Assembly: GCF_900169565.1 (NCBI RefSeq) | Contig: NZ_LT828648.1 | Span: forward strand, 62,001 to 126,000 | Source: Nitrospira japonica | GTDB lineage: Bacteria > Nitrospirota > Nitrospiria > Nitrospirales > Nitrospiraceae | Reading direction: 5' to 3' | DNA length: 64,000 nt | In this document: piece after piece, positions 18,474-27,049 of the stretch | Layout of the letters: every line of letters begins with the position of its first letter | Numbering within the stretch: position 1 is the first letter of the stretch | Notes under the pieces: generated by a model | Told to the model about the DNA's origin: nothing | The model's input: the letters and a program-made list of their open reading frames with translations, nothing else | Databases searched by the model: none | Position numbers and translations under genes: made by a program

Positions 18474-19418
18474 TCACGCATCCAAGAGCGCCCGAACGTG
18501 GGCCTCCACCGAATTGGCCAATGCCGGCAAATGATAACCACCCTCCAGCGAAGAAAGAATGCGCCCCCTGGCATGCCGCCTGGCAATACCGGCGACGATG
18601 CCCGTCAAGTCCGCATAGCCGGCTTCGGTCAATCCCATGCCGGCCAGGGGATCATCCCGATGCGCATCGAACCCGGCGGAGATGATCACGAACTCCGGCT
18701 TGAATGCATCCGCCGCCGGGACCAGGGACTTCAGGAAGGCATCGCGATAGGCTTCGTCCCCTTCGCCCTGCTCCATAGGAACGTTGACGGTAAAGCCTTC
18801 TCCCGCTCCGCGTCCCCGCTCGGTCGCACGTCCGGTCCCCGGATAATGCGGATACTGGTGCGTGCTGAAAAACAATACGGTCGGGTCATCCTCGAAACTA
18901 TGTTGCGTTCCATTTCCATGATGCACGTCCCAGTCGACGATCAATACTTTCGCGAGACCGTGTTTCTTTTGAACATACCGCGCTGCGATCGCCACGTTAT
19001 TGAAGAAGCAAAAACCCATCGCGCGGTCACGTTCCGCATGGTGGCCGGGAGGCCGCACGGCGCAAAATACGTGGTCGACCTGAGCGGCCAGGATGGCATC
19101 TACCCCAGCCAAAACCCCGCCCGCGGCCAGGTAGGCGGCTGCCAACGATCCCGGCGACATCGACGTGTCCGGATCCAGCGACACCCGTCCGGTGGAAGGA
19201 GCGCGGTCTTCCAAGGCTGTCACGTACCGGCTGCCGTGGATCTGCGTGACCCATTCGTGCTCCGCTTTCCTCGGCTCGATCTTGAGAAGCCGAGCGGCCG
19301 TGCCTCCATACTCCAATTGCTGCATGATCGCACGGAGCCGATTCGGCGACTCGGGATGCCCCGCACCCATGTCGTGGTCGAGATAAGCGGTATGATAGAC
19401 AAGTCCGGTCTTGCCCAT
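18474..19418 (-). CDS. Histone-deacetylase-family (AcuC/acetylpolyamine) amidohydrolase
   Basis: A 314-residue zinc deacetylase of the class II HDAC-like group. Motifs in order are [28 protein letters not shown] (catalytic His pair), [11 protein letters not shown] (metal-binding Asp and His), [12 protein letters not shown] (metal-binding Asp) and [10 protein letters not shown]. Bacterial members act on acetylated lysine (AcuC) or polyamines; the substrate here cannot be decided. Cytoplasmic. The start at MGKTGLVYH matches the conserved N-terminus of the family; the longer frame adds nine residues only. Confidence 0.92.
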   Translation of the reverse strand: MGKTGLVYHTAYLDHDMGAGHPESPNRLRAIMQQLEYGGTAARLLKIEPRKAEHEWVTQIHGSRYVTALEDRAPSTGRVSLDPDTSMSPGSLAAAYLAAGGVLAGVDAILAAQVDHVFCAVRPPGHHAERDRAMGFCFFNNVAIAARYVQKKHGLAKVLIVDWDVHHGNGTQHSFEDDPTVLFFSTHQYPHYPGTGRATERGRGAGEGFTVNVPMEQGEGDEAYRDAFLKSLVPAADAFKPEFVIISAGFDAHRDDPLAGMGLTEAGYADLTGIVAGIARRHARGRILSSLEGGYHLPALANSVEAHVRALLDA

Positions 19419-19552
19419 AGCGTAACTCCGCAAGACACGCCTCACACGCCTTCGTGCGAGACAGCGCAGCTGTTGAGATTAGCACGCGCCGTTGCGCATA
19501 GACAATCTGCGCCGCCCCATGCTACGGTTCGACCAGGACGTTGGAGCAGCTC

Positions 19553-19870
19553 ATGCCTAACCCAAGAATCGAACCACTCAAGAAAGTCCTCGCCATGGAT
19601 CCCAACGATGACGTGGCGTGGTTCGGATTAGGGAAAGCCTACATGGACGACGGCAATTTCGAAGAAGCCGTGACGGCGCTCCGTCAGTGCATTACCGTCA
19701 AGCCGACGTACTCGGCCGCGTACTACGCCCTTGCCCAATCGCTGCATAAGCTGGGTCGCCACGCCGAATGCCGGGAGATCGCGGCAACAGGCATTGACAT
19801 CTCCGCCAAGAACGGCGATGCGATGGTGACGAAGAATCTTGAGAGCCTGAAGAGTTCCCTGCCGGCCTGA
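19553..19870 (+). CDS. Small TPR-repeat protein
   Basis: A 105-residue protein with about two tetratricopeptide repeats (DPNDDVAWFGLGKAYMDDGN and KPTYSAAYYALAQSLHKLGR). Such repeats mediate protein binding. No signal peptide. The ATG at 19553 follows TTGGAGCAGCTC, giving a good ribosome site. It is divergent from the deacetylase gene and convergent with the next gene. Partner unknown. Confidence 0.8.
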   Translation: MPNPRIEPLKKVLAMDPNDDVAWFGLGKAYMDDGNFEEAVTALRQCITVKPTYSAAYYALAQSLHKLGRHAECREIAATGIDISAKNGDAMVTKNLESLKSSLPA

Positions 19871-19881
19871 TCCTCACCGTC

Positions 19882-20721
19882 TCACAACAACCGATCGAAC
19901 GAATCCCGTTGGCGCTCCGTCAAGGGAGTGGCGGCGGATGGATTGCGAATCAACAGGCGTACACGCGGATGGCCGGCCTGACGGCCGTTCCGCTCGTGCA
20001 CGTCGACATTGGCCAGCCTGGTTGCGGCACTAACGGGGAGAGGTTCGACGTCCCAAAGCGTGATCAAGACGGCGCTGAGGTGCCGGAGCCCGGTCAAGAG
20101 CATGGTCGTCGAGCCGGCCATCGCCCTGAGATCGAGGCTGACATTCCTTCGCCGAATCCACCCGGCTCCCTGCAATTCCGCCCGAGGGATGGAAAGACTG
20201 AGCACGACGGGATCGACGTAATCGGCAAGTTGCTTGGCTTTCTGCCGAACGCGTGCAAGCACGCGATGAATCAAAATCGCACCCCGATCTGGCAGGTTAT
20301 CTCCCTCATGGGCTAGGCCGGCGATTGGATTCCGTCTCGGCGTGCGCGATCCCACCATCGCGGTGACTTCGACGAAAAATCGATCCGACCCGACACGGCA
20401 CTCCAGATCCGCAGTCTTGGCTTGGGATTCAGGCAGAAATATCACGGCGGCACCGACACGAATCAGCTGCGAAGCCAGTTCCATCTCCGCAAGAGCCGAT
20501 TCCCGGACACCATAGTCATACTGCATCAGCCGATGAATGAGCCGGCCGAGACGCAGATGGCTCGATTGATCACGGCATTGTCGCTGCAGCATCGCATATC
20601 GTTCCCGAAACTCGCGAGGAAGCACCGGCTCATCTGTCCAGCTGACGGCCTCCGCTGCGCCGTTCAAGCGGACGAGCTGATTGACAAGTTTGATCGTCTG
20701 TTTGGGACGAAAGCGCGCCAT
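19882..20721 (-). CDS. Hypothetical protein with a nuclease-like central segment
   Basis: A 279-residue soluble protein without a clear family. A central stretch (TADLECRVGSDRFFVEVTAM) has the D/E-strand-E-strand look of PD-(D/E)XK folds but lacks the usual Lys, so I do not assign nuclease activity. The start is uncertain: ATG 20721 (MARFRPKQT) or ATG 20796; neither has a convincing ribosome site. It follows the small gene at 20824 on the same strand and probably forms a two-gene unit with it. Confidence 0.55.
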   Translation of the reverse strand: MARFRPKQTIKLVNQLVRLNGAAEAVSWTDEPVLPREFRERYAMLQRQCRDQSSHLRLGRLIHRLMQYDYGVRESALAEMELASQLIRVGAAVIFLPESQAKTADLECRVGSDRFFVEVTAMVGSRTPRRNPIAGLAHEGDNLPDRGAILIHRVLARVRQKAKQLADYVDPVVLSLSIPRAELQGAGWIRRRNVSLDLRAMAGSTTMLLTGLRHLSAVLITLWDVEPLPVSAATRLANVDVHERNGRQAGHPRVRLLIRNPSAATPLTERQRDSFDRLL

Positions 20722-20823
20722 GGAGCAGCCGGACGGATTTGCGGACAGGCCGCATCGACCGTATAAGCCCTCGATGCCGCAAGGATGGAGCGGCATCACC
20801 GCATCGGAACGCCGAATCAGAAC

Positions 20824-21147
20824 TCAGTTCATTCTCCCGTGCTCGTCGTGGGCCGATCGATTCTCGTCGTTGTTGCGTGCGGCGACTTCTTCGCATGCTT
20901 CGTCCATCCATCGGCCGGCGCATGCAAGGATCTCTCGGACCAACGGCTCAGGCTGTCCCGTCTGCTTGATGGTCCACTGCGCGACATATTCCAGCAGCGA
21001 GTCCCGTTCGAAGCGCCGGGTCGTCTGAAGCGCCAACTCCGTCAACTCCCTGAAGCCGGTCCTGAGGACGGATTCGACGGTATCACGGCCGTACGACGTA
21101 CTGGCGATGACATACTGCACGGCACGATTGAGTTCTTGATCGGTCAT
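20824..21147 (-). CDS. Small helical hypothetical protein
   Basis: A 107-residue acidic, mainly helical protein (RAVQYVIASTSYGRDTVESV, EPLVREILACAGRWMDEACE). No recognised domain, signal peptide or membrane segment is visible. It lies divergent from pepF with about 140 bases between starts and is the first gene of a likely pair with the 20721 gene. Confidence 0.6.
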   Translation of the reverse strand: MTDQELNRAVQYVIASTSYGRDTVESVLRTGFRELTELALQTTRRFERDSLLEYVAQWTIKQTGQPEPLVREILACAGRWMDEACEEVAARNNDENRSAHDEHGRMN

Positions 21148-21289
21148 GTCGGGTCCTGAATCGAAAGATTCTCACATCCGACCCGAAAACTGTCAATCCA
21201 CGCAGATCCCGGTCGGCATCGTTTTTTATCCCGGCCCGCGGAGTGGGAGTGATATGATTCGGCTTTCTTTTACGGCAAGGAGTGAACAC

Positions 21290-23089
21290 ATGGCGACGAC
21301 GGTCCCGGCTCGGCGGCGATCACGACACTTCGCGGTGTCCGACCGATGGAATCTTACCGATCTCCTGGAAAACCCCGTGGAACGATTCGAGCGACACCTC
21401 GCCGATCTCGATACGCTCGTCACGCAAATCGAGTCGGCGCGGCCGACTCTGTCCGCTGCAATACCGGACAAAGCTTTCCAATCGATTCTGAAGACGCTGG
21501 AAGCCGTGACCCGGGGTTCCTCGAGCCTCGGCGCCTATGCCTATCTCTGGTTCTCGGGAAACACGAAGGACCTGAATGCGCGGTCCTTCAAAACGCGCGT
21601 CGAGGAACGTCTCGCCGCCCTCAACAATCGCCTCCTGTTCTTCGAACTCTGGTGGCAGAGCTTGGACGAATCCTCCGCAAACCGGCTCATGGCCGATTCG
21701 CATGACCTGCGCTACTACCTGGAAACGATTCGCCGGCACAAACCCCATACGCTTTCCGAGCCGGAAGAAAAGGTCATCAACATCAAAAACGTCACGGGAC
21801 GCAGTGCGATCAACACGCTGTATGAAGTCGTCACGAACGGCTTGTCCTTCACCATCCGCGATGGGGGGGGAAAGAAGGTTGTCAGCCGGGAAGAATTGAT
21901 GTCGTACGTGCGAAGCCCGAAAAGCGCAGTCCGACAGGAAGCGTATACCGAATTCTACCGTGTGTTTTCGGCCCAGCGCGACTTGCTGGGCGAAATATAC
22001 AAGACTTTGGTCAATGACTGGAAATCCGAGAATCTTTCCCTCCGGGGATTCTCCTCCCCGATTGCAACGCGGAATCTCGGGAACGATGTGCCGGACGAAG
22101 CGGTCGAGGCCCTGCTTTCGACATGCGCCAAGAACGTGGACGTCTTTCAGACCTACTTCAAGTTGAAGGCCAAGATCTGCAAGATCAAGCCCATGAGCCG
22201 CTACCATCTCTATGCGCCGCACCGGACCGAATCGAAGAAATACACGTATGGCGATGCAGTCTCCCTGGTACGAGAAGCCTATCGGGGCTTTTCACCCCGC
22301 CTGGCAGACCTGGTCGACCAAGTCTTCAGCGAGCGCCATATCGACGCCGCGACCAGACCAGGGAAAATGGGCGGGGCTTACTGTTACAGTGTCGTACCGG
22401 GACGAACCCCGTACGTCCTATTGAACTACACCGGTGACGCGCGAGACATCGCGACCATGGCCCATGAACTGGGACATGCCGCACACGGAATGCTGGCCGG
22501 GCACCATTCCGTGTTTACATTTCACGCCACATTGCCTCTCGCGGAGACGGCGTCGGTCTTTGGCGAACGTATTCTTTCCGACGCACTCATGCGGCAGGAA
22601 GCCAGAAAGGACGTCCGCCAAGGACTGCTCCTCAGCCAGTTGGACGATATGTACGCAACGGTCTTGCGGCAGGCGTACTTCGTCCGCTTCGAGCGAATGG
22701 CTCATCGGATGATCGCCGACGGTGCGACGGCCGATCAACTCGCGCAGGCCTATCTCGCCGAACTTCGCCGGCAGTTCGGCAAAGCCGTCACCGTTCCCGA
22801 CGAGTTTCGGTGGGAGTGGCTCACGATTCCCCACATTTTCGCCAGTCCGTTCTATTGTTATTCATACAGCTTCGGCAATCTGCTCGTTCTGGCGCTCTAC
22901 CGCATGTACCAGGAGCAAGGGCAGGATTTCGTCCCGAAGTATCTGGACCTGCTCGGCACCGGCGGGTCTCAATCTCCCGATGAGATGTTGAGAAAACTGG
23001 GCGTGGATATGACTGCCCAGAGTTTTTGGCAGTCAGGCTTCGATACGATCAAGGAGATGGTCATTCAATTGGAGACCACCCTCGCCTAG
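21290..23089 (+). CDS. pepF: Oligoendopeptidase F (M3 family zinc metallopeptidase)
   Basis: A 599-residue M3B peptidase. The zinc site MAHELGHAAHG (HExxH) lies at about residues 389-399, with a downstream Glu supplied by LAETASVFGE. The N-terminal helical domain and length are normal for PepF. It cleaves medium-sized oligopeptides in the cytoplasm. ATG at 21290 is chosen because AAGGAG is 8-9 bases upstream; a longer frame overlaps the divergent gene and has no site. Monocistronic. Confidence 0.93.
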   Translation: MATTVPARRRSRHFAVSDRWNLTDLLENPVERFERHLADLDTLVTQIESARPTLSAAIPDKAFQSILKTLEAVTRGSSSLGAYAYLWFSGNTKDLNARSFKTRVEERLAALNNRLLFFELWWQSLDESSANRLMADSHDLRYYLETIRRHKPHTLSEPEEKVINIKNVTGRSAINTLYEVVTNGLSFTIRDGGGKKVVSREELMSYVRSPKSAVRQEAYTEFYRVFSAQRDLLGEIYKTLVNDWKSENLSLRGFSSPIATRNLGNDVPDEAVEALLSTCAKNVDVFQTYFKLKAKICKIKPMSRYHLYAPHRTESKKYTYGDAVSLVREAYRGFSPRLADLVDQVFSERHIDAATRPGKMGGAYCYSVVPGRTPYVLLNYTGDARDIATMAHELGHAAHGMLAGHHSVFTFHATLPLAETASVFGERILSDALMRQEARKDVRQGLLLSQLDDMYATVLRQAYFVRFERMAHRMIADGATADQLAQAYLAELRRQFGKAVTVPDEFRWEWLTIPHIFASPFYCYSYSFGNLLVLALYRMYQEQGQDFVPKYLDLLGTGGSQSPDEMLRKLGVDMTAQSFWQSGFDTIKEMVIQLETTLA

Positions 23090-23131
23090 CTTTGACGCTG
23101 AATTTCACGAAATTCATGCGGCGAATGGGAC

Positions 23132-23160
23132 TTGACAGAATGGCCCTGCGGTGGCATACT
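23132..23160 (+). promoter_or_regulatory. Sigma-70 promoter of the bfd gene
   Basis: TTGACA (23132-23137), a 17-base spacer and CATACT (23155-23160). The -35 is perfect and the -10 matches 4/6. A Fur-box-like sequence begins at the next base, covering the expected transcription start. Confidence 0.65.
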
Positions 23161-23179
23161 GAGAATGCTTCTCATAATC
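23161..23179 (+). promoter_or_regulatory. Fur box (iron-responsive operator)
   Basis: The 19-mer GAGAATGCTTCTCATAATC matches the classic Fur consensus GATAATGATAATCATTATC at 14 of 19 positions and keeps its dyad symmetry. It directly follows the -10 box, a standard repressing position. This predicts repression by Fe(II)-Fur when iron is plentiful. Confidence 0.65.
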
Positions 23180-23201
23180 GGCAATTGACTGTGAGGCGCT
23201 C

Positions 23202-23408
23202 ATGTACATTTGTCTCTGCAAAGGAATCACGGAATCGGACGTACGATCGGCGGGTCGATCCGGTCTTGTGATGGCCTGCCAACTCAAGTCGAAGTTTGGA
23301 TTGAAAGAAGCCGGCTGTTGCGGCCGTTGCTCGAAGAATATTCAGGAGTTCGTCGAACTCGCCACCAGCGAACACCGTCTTCCTTCGCCAAGCGAAGTCC
23401 GCACGTGA
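23202..23408 (+). CDS. bfd: Bacterioferritin-associated ferredoxin (BFD-like, [2Fe-2S])
   Basis: A 68-residue protein with the Bfd cysteine pattern: C4-x-C6 at the start (YICLCKGIT) and C40-x2-C43 (CCGRC). Bfd carries one [2Fe-2S] cluster and passes electrons to bacterioferritin so that stored iron is released. The Fur box at its promoter fits that role: expression rises when iron is scarce. No bacterioferritin gene lies in the window. Downstream it is convergent with the flavodoxin gene with 21 bases between. Confidence 0.88.
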   Translation: MYICLCKGITESDVRSAGRSGLVMACQLKSKFGLKEAGCCGRCSKNIQEFVELATSEHRLPSPSEVRT

Positions 23409-23429
23409 CCCTCACTTTCGAAACCTTCC

Positions 23430-24035
23430 TTACCTCGCTTGTCCGTGTTTGAGCATCGCTGAGATTTCGGCGACCCGCATACCGAGCAGACGGGCATCTG
23501 CAAGCTCCCCTTTATCGATTCCAGGACTGTCCCCTTCCGTCGTGGCTGACGCGCCGAACGCACCGCCCCCGCTGACGACGATCATCTGATTGCCCAACAT
23601 CGCGGCAAGAATCGTCAGCATGGTCACTTCCTTCCCGCCGGATACCTGTCCGCCGGTCGCAAAGGCCGCACCGACCTTGTTCTTCATCTTGAACTCCGGA
23701 AAGACGCCAAACTTGAACTGCCAGTCGTCGAAAAACGACTTTACTTCTCCCGACATGTTCGACCAATACACCGGCGATCCGACGACAACGGCATCCGACG
23801 AGAACAGATCCTCGGCCGTCACCTCCCCTACGCGTTTGAGTAGCACCTGCGTCCCGGGAAGTTCTTTCGCGCCGGAGGCCACGGCCTCCGCCATCCGCTC
23901 CGTGTGACCGGACAACGAGTGATACGTCACCAGGACTTTCACAGAGGGAGTGGATGCCTCTTCTGCTCGGAGGCTTACGCTCGGGAAACTACACACACCA
24001 AAGAAGAGGGCGAGTAGAACCGGCAGGAATTTCAT
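23430..24035 (-). CDS. Exported flavodoxin / WrbA-like flavoprotein
   Basis: A 201-residue protein: signal peptide (MKFLPVLLALFFGVCSFPSV, cleavage near LRAEE) followed by a flavodoxin fold. The FMN phosphate loop is seen as VTYHSLSGHTERMAEAV, and other typical segments are DAVVVGSPVYWSNMSGEVKS and GAAFATGGQVSGGKEVTM. Relatives (WrbA, NAD(P)H:quinone reductases) are cytoplasmic, so export is unusual. A periplasmic electron-transfer or quinone role is possible. A longer frame without signal context exists but MKFLPV is the natural start. It follows the zinc-ribbon gene at 24262 by 41 bases. Confidence 0.82.
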   Translation of the reverse strand: MKFLPVLLALFFGVCSFPSVSLRAEEASTPSVKVLVTYHSLSGHTERMAEAVASGAKELPGTQVLLKRVGEVTAEDLFSSDAVVVGSPVYWSNMSGEVKSFFDDWQFKFGVFPEFKMKNKVGAAFATGGQVSGGKEVTMLTILAAMLGNQMIVVSGGGAFGASATTEGDSPGIDKGELADARLLGMRVAEISAMLKHGQAR

Positions 24036-24076
24036 GAGGAACGCTCTGAATTCAGGATTGGCGGGACAGCAGGCAA

Positions 24077-24262
24077 TCAATGACGGATGGTTTCTTCATC
24101 CATGTGCTCTTCGACCGAGACTTCCGTCAGCGTCCCGCGATAGTCGCACTTGTGACAGCGGATCCTCCATTCTTCGATCCATTTTTCCTGGACATACGAC
24201 TGGCGGCACTTGGGGCAGACAAAGACCCCTTTCTTGTACAGGACGCGGCGCTTTTCTTTCAT
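24077..24262 (-). CDS. Small zinc-ribbon protein
   Basis: A 61-residue basic protein with two CxxC knuckles (VCPKCRQ and RCHKCDYRG), a likely structural zinc ribbon, and an acidic tail (SVEEHMDEETIRH). The start MKEKRRV is preceded by AAAGGAG. Function unknown; it may bind nucleic acid or protein. It probably shares a transcript with the exported flavodoxin. Confidence 0.7.
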   Translation of the reverse strand: MKEKRRVLYKKGVFVCPKCRQSYVQEKWIEEWRIRCHKCDYRGTLTEVSVEEHMDEETIRH

Positions 24263-24376
24263 TGTAAGTCGCTCCTTTACCGGCGAGGATGGCACAGCCC
24301 GCAGCTGAATTCAAGCGGCGACATGGGCTGTCTCGGTGTATTGACTGCCTTCCGTCAGCCCGATAGGATGCCCGCG

Positions 24377-24829
24377 ATGCGGACGCATTGGCTGCTCGTA
24401 GCGCTTTTCGGTTGGCTCGTTCTCCACCCCGCCGTCACGAAAGCGGATGATCGCTTGGTCCAGATCCGCCTCCCAAACGGCACGATCATCCATGCGGAAG
24501 TCGCCGACACCCAACGAAAGCGGGCCGAAGGGCTGATGTTCCGCGAACATCTCCCTCGGGACCGTGGAATGCTTTTCACGTTCGAACAAGCCCAAGCCTG
24601 GACCTTCTGGATGAAGAATACCAAGATACCGCTCGATATCATCTGGATGAACGAGAAAAAACAGGTCATTCATATCGCGCACAACGTCCCCACCTGCACG
24701 AGGACGGATGACGGCTGTCCCCAATATCAACCGAATGATCCGGCGCTGTATGTCTTGGAACTCGGAAGCGGAGAGGCGGAACGTCTCAAGATCGAGAGGG
24801 GAGCCAAACTCCAGTTTCAAACCCCGTGA
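24377..24829 (+). CDS. Exported DUF192 (UPF0127) family protein
   Basis: A 150-residue protein with a signal peptide ending near VTKADD and a DUF192 domain: VEVADTQ-like strand AEVADTQRKRAEGLMFRE, GMLFTFEQ, WMKNTKIPLDIIWMNEKKQV and ELGSGEAER. The family is periplasmic or lipoprotein-borne and its function is not established. The start at 24377 is preferred because AGGA lies 8-9 bases upstream; ATG 24368 adds only three residues. It is divergent from the zinc-ribbon gene and convergent with rel. Confidence 0.88.
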   Translation: MRTHWLLVALFGWLVLHPAVTKADDRLVQIRLPNGTIIHAEVADTQRKRAEGLMFREHLPRDRGMLFTFEQAQAWTFWMKNTKIPLDIIWMNEKKQVIHIAHNVPTCTRTDDGCPQYQPNDPALYVLELGSGEAERLKIERGAKLQFQTP

Positions 24830-24876
24830 ACGGTCGGTCGATCCGGGATGCTCACATACCGTTCTCTTTTCCCTTG

Positions 24877-27045
24877 TTATGACCGCTCTTGCCAGGCACG
24901 CACTCGCCTGGCCGTGATCACTCCGTCGACCCGCTCGATCGCTTTCAACACCTGATCCAAGTGCTGCGTACCGGACACCTCGATGATAAAGTCGAGAAGG
25001 GCCTTGCGGTCCTCGCGCGTCGCGATCTCCGCCCGGCTGATATTGGCGCGGCATTCCGCAATGGCCGACGAAACGTTGGCCAGCACCCCGGTTTTGTCCA
25101 CCGCCATCACCGACACTTTGACGGCATGCGTGCTGGGCGTGGCCGAATCCCATTCCACTTCGACCAGTCGCTCCCGGTCGTAGTCCAAGGCTTCGAGGTT
25201 CGGACAATCGATGGCATGGATGGTCAATCCGCGACCACGCGTGATGTATCCGAGTATGCGATCGCCTGGCACCGGATTGCAGCACCGGGACAGCTGCATC
25301 AACAGATCCCGAGCCCCCCTGACTTTGACCCCCTTGTCGTCGCTTCTTCCGGACACCGCCTTTTGTACGGTCGGTCGCTCTTCGGTCGGCGTCGAGGCAG
25401 CCGTCAGCTTGCCGATCACCTGCGCCGTCGGCACATGGCCGAACCCTACCGCGGCCGCCAAATCATCGGTCGTATCAAATCCCGCCTGCTGCGCCACATC
25501 CAGCAACTCGGCTGATTTCAACATCTGGGCAGGGGCCATCCCGTGCCGTCGAAACTCCGATTCCAATAGACGCCGCCCGATCTCGATGCTGCGCTTCTGC
25601 TCCTCGACCTTGATCCAGTGTTTGATTTTGGTTTTGGCACGCGACGTACGGACGAATTTCAGCCAATCTTTATGCGGAGTCTGGGTCGGCGAGGTCAGAA
25701 TCTCGACCGTGTCTCCGCTCTCCAACTGATGCTTCAACGGAACAATCTTTCCATTGACCTTGGCGCCGACGCAGTGGTCGCCGACTTCCGTGTGGATTGC
25801 AAAGGCAAAGTCCACCGGCGTCGAACCTTTCGGCAATTCCTTTAGGATTCCCTTGGGCGTGAAGACGTAGACGACGTCATGGAAAAGGTCGAGCCTGACG
25901 GAATCCATGAACTGACGGTTGTCGGTCAGATCACGCTGCCATTCCACAAATTGATGCAGCCAGCCGAACGCTTTGCTGTCCCGGTCCGTGATACGCCCCT
26001 GCTCTTTGTATTTCCAATGCGCCGCAATACCGTATTCAGCTACGCCGTGCATGTCCTCCGTTCTGATTTGAAATTCGACATGTTCGCCCTTCGGGCCGAC
26101 CACGGTCGTGTGCAGCGACTGGTACAGATTGGACTTCGGAATGGCGATGTAGTCCTTGAACCGCCCCGGAACGGGTCGCCAGAGCGAATGAATGACGCCC
26201 ACCAAGGCATAGCAGCTCATCTTGGAGTCGGTGACGATGCGCAAGGCCGTCAGATCATAGACTTCTTCGAACGAAATGGCCTGCTTGTTCATCTTCTGAT
26301 AAATCCCGTACAGGTGCTTGGGGCGTCCATATACCTGACCCGACAACCCGTTCTCCTGCATCGCCTGATTGACCAATTCGATGACTTCCTGAATGTACTG
26401 CTGCCGATCCTCGTCCCGCTTGGCGACGCGCACCCGCAACATCTCATAAACGTCCGGCTTCAGATGCTTCAGGCAGAGATCTTCGAGTTCGTTCTTGATC
26501 CAGCCGATTCCCAAGCGATTGGCGAGGGGCGCATAGATCTCCAAGGTTTCCTGCGCGATGGCCTGCCGCTTCGCGGGGCTGAGATGTTCCAGCGTGCGCA
26601 TGTTGTGCAGGCGATCGGCGAGTTTGATGAGCACGACGCGGATGTCGTCCGCCATCGAGAGCACCATTTTCCTGAAGTTCTCCGCCTGCTTTTCCTCATA
26701 GCTCTTGAACGTGATCTTGCCGATCTTGGTGACGCCGTCGACGAGATGCACGACGTCCTTGCCGAACTCCTTTTCGAGTTCCTCGGGCGTCGCGACCGTA
26801 TCTTCCAGGGTATCGTGAAGGAGACCAGCCACAATGGCCGTCACGTCCGTCTTCAGCGACGTGAGGACGCCTGCCACGGCGATGGGATGCTGAAGATAGG
26901 GCTCACCGGAGCGTCGGAGCTGGCCCTGGTGTGCCCGGGCCGAAAATTCGTAGGCCTTGCGAACGACTCCCAAGTCCGCGTCGGCATGGTAGCTCTTGAC
27001 TCGATCCAGCAGCTGGTCTAGATCCGTCACTGTTTCATACACCAT
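24877..27045 (-). CDS. rel: Bifunctional (p)ppGpp synthetase/hydrolase (Rel/SpoT)
   Basis: A 722-residue RSH-type enzyme that makes and degrades (p)ppGpp, the stringent-response alarmone. Domains in order are: HD hydrolase near residues 30-190 (HDTLEDT, LADRLHNMRTL), synthetase near 230-380 (YQSLHTTVVGPKG), TGS near 385-450 (FTPKGILKELPKGSTPVDFA), a helical/CC region and a C-terminal ACT domain (VMAVDKTGVLANVSSAI). The intact HD motif implies hydrolase activity is retained. It starts 5 bases after the stop of recJ, so they form an operon. Confidence 0.95.
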   Translation of the reverse strand: MVYETVTDLDQLLDRVKSYHADADLGVVRKAYEFSARAHQGQLRRSGEPYLQHPIAVAGVLTSLKTDVTAIVAGLLHDTLEDTVATPEELEKEFGKDVVHLVDGVTKIGKITFKSYEEKQAENFRKMVLSMADDIRVVLIKLADRLHNMRTLEHLSPAKRQAIAQETLEIYAPLANRLGIGWIKNELEDLCLKHLKPDVYEMLRVRVAKRDEDRQQYIQEVIELVNQAMQENGLSGQVYGRPKHLYGIYQKMNKQAISFEEVYDLTALRIVTDSKMSCYALVGVIHSLWRPVPGRFKDYIAIPKSNLYQSLHTTVVGPKGEHVEFQIRTEDMHGVAEYGIAAHWKYKEQGRITDRDSKAFGWLHQFVEWQRDLTDNRQFMDSVRLDLFHDVVYVFTPKGILKELPKGSTPVDFAFAIHTEVGDHCVGAKVNGKIVPLKHQLESGDTVEILTSPTQTPHKDWLKFVRTSRAKTKIKHWIKVEEQKRSIEIGRRLLESEFRRHGMAPAQMLKSAELLDVAQQAGFDTTDDLAAAVGFGHVPTAQVIGKLTAASTPTEERPTVQKAVSGRSDDKGVKVRGARDLLMQLSRCCNPVPGDRILGYITRGRGLTIHAIDCPNLEALDYDRERLVEVEWDSATPSTHAVKVSVMAVDKTGVLANVSSAIAECRANISRAEIATREDRKALLDFIIEVSGTQHLDQVLKAIERVDGVITARRVRAWQERS

Positions 27046-27049
27046 CGCA

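Noticed and set aside
19882-20721. PD-(D/E)XK nuclease call for the hypothetical protein
   Set aside because: The strand pattern is suggestive, but the essential Lys is missing and no restriction or defence genes lie nearby.
23154-23170. TGGCAT...TGCT near bfd as a sigma-54 promoter
   Set aside because: The spacing between the GG and GC elements does not fit the -24/-12 rule, while a good sigma-70 promoter and Fur box explain the site.
25879-27021. A 380-codon plus-strand open frame
   Set aside because: Antisense to rel, whose HD, synthetase and TGS motifs are clear.
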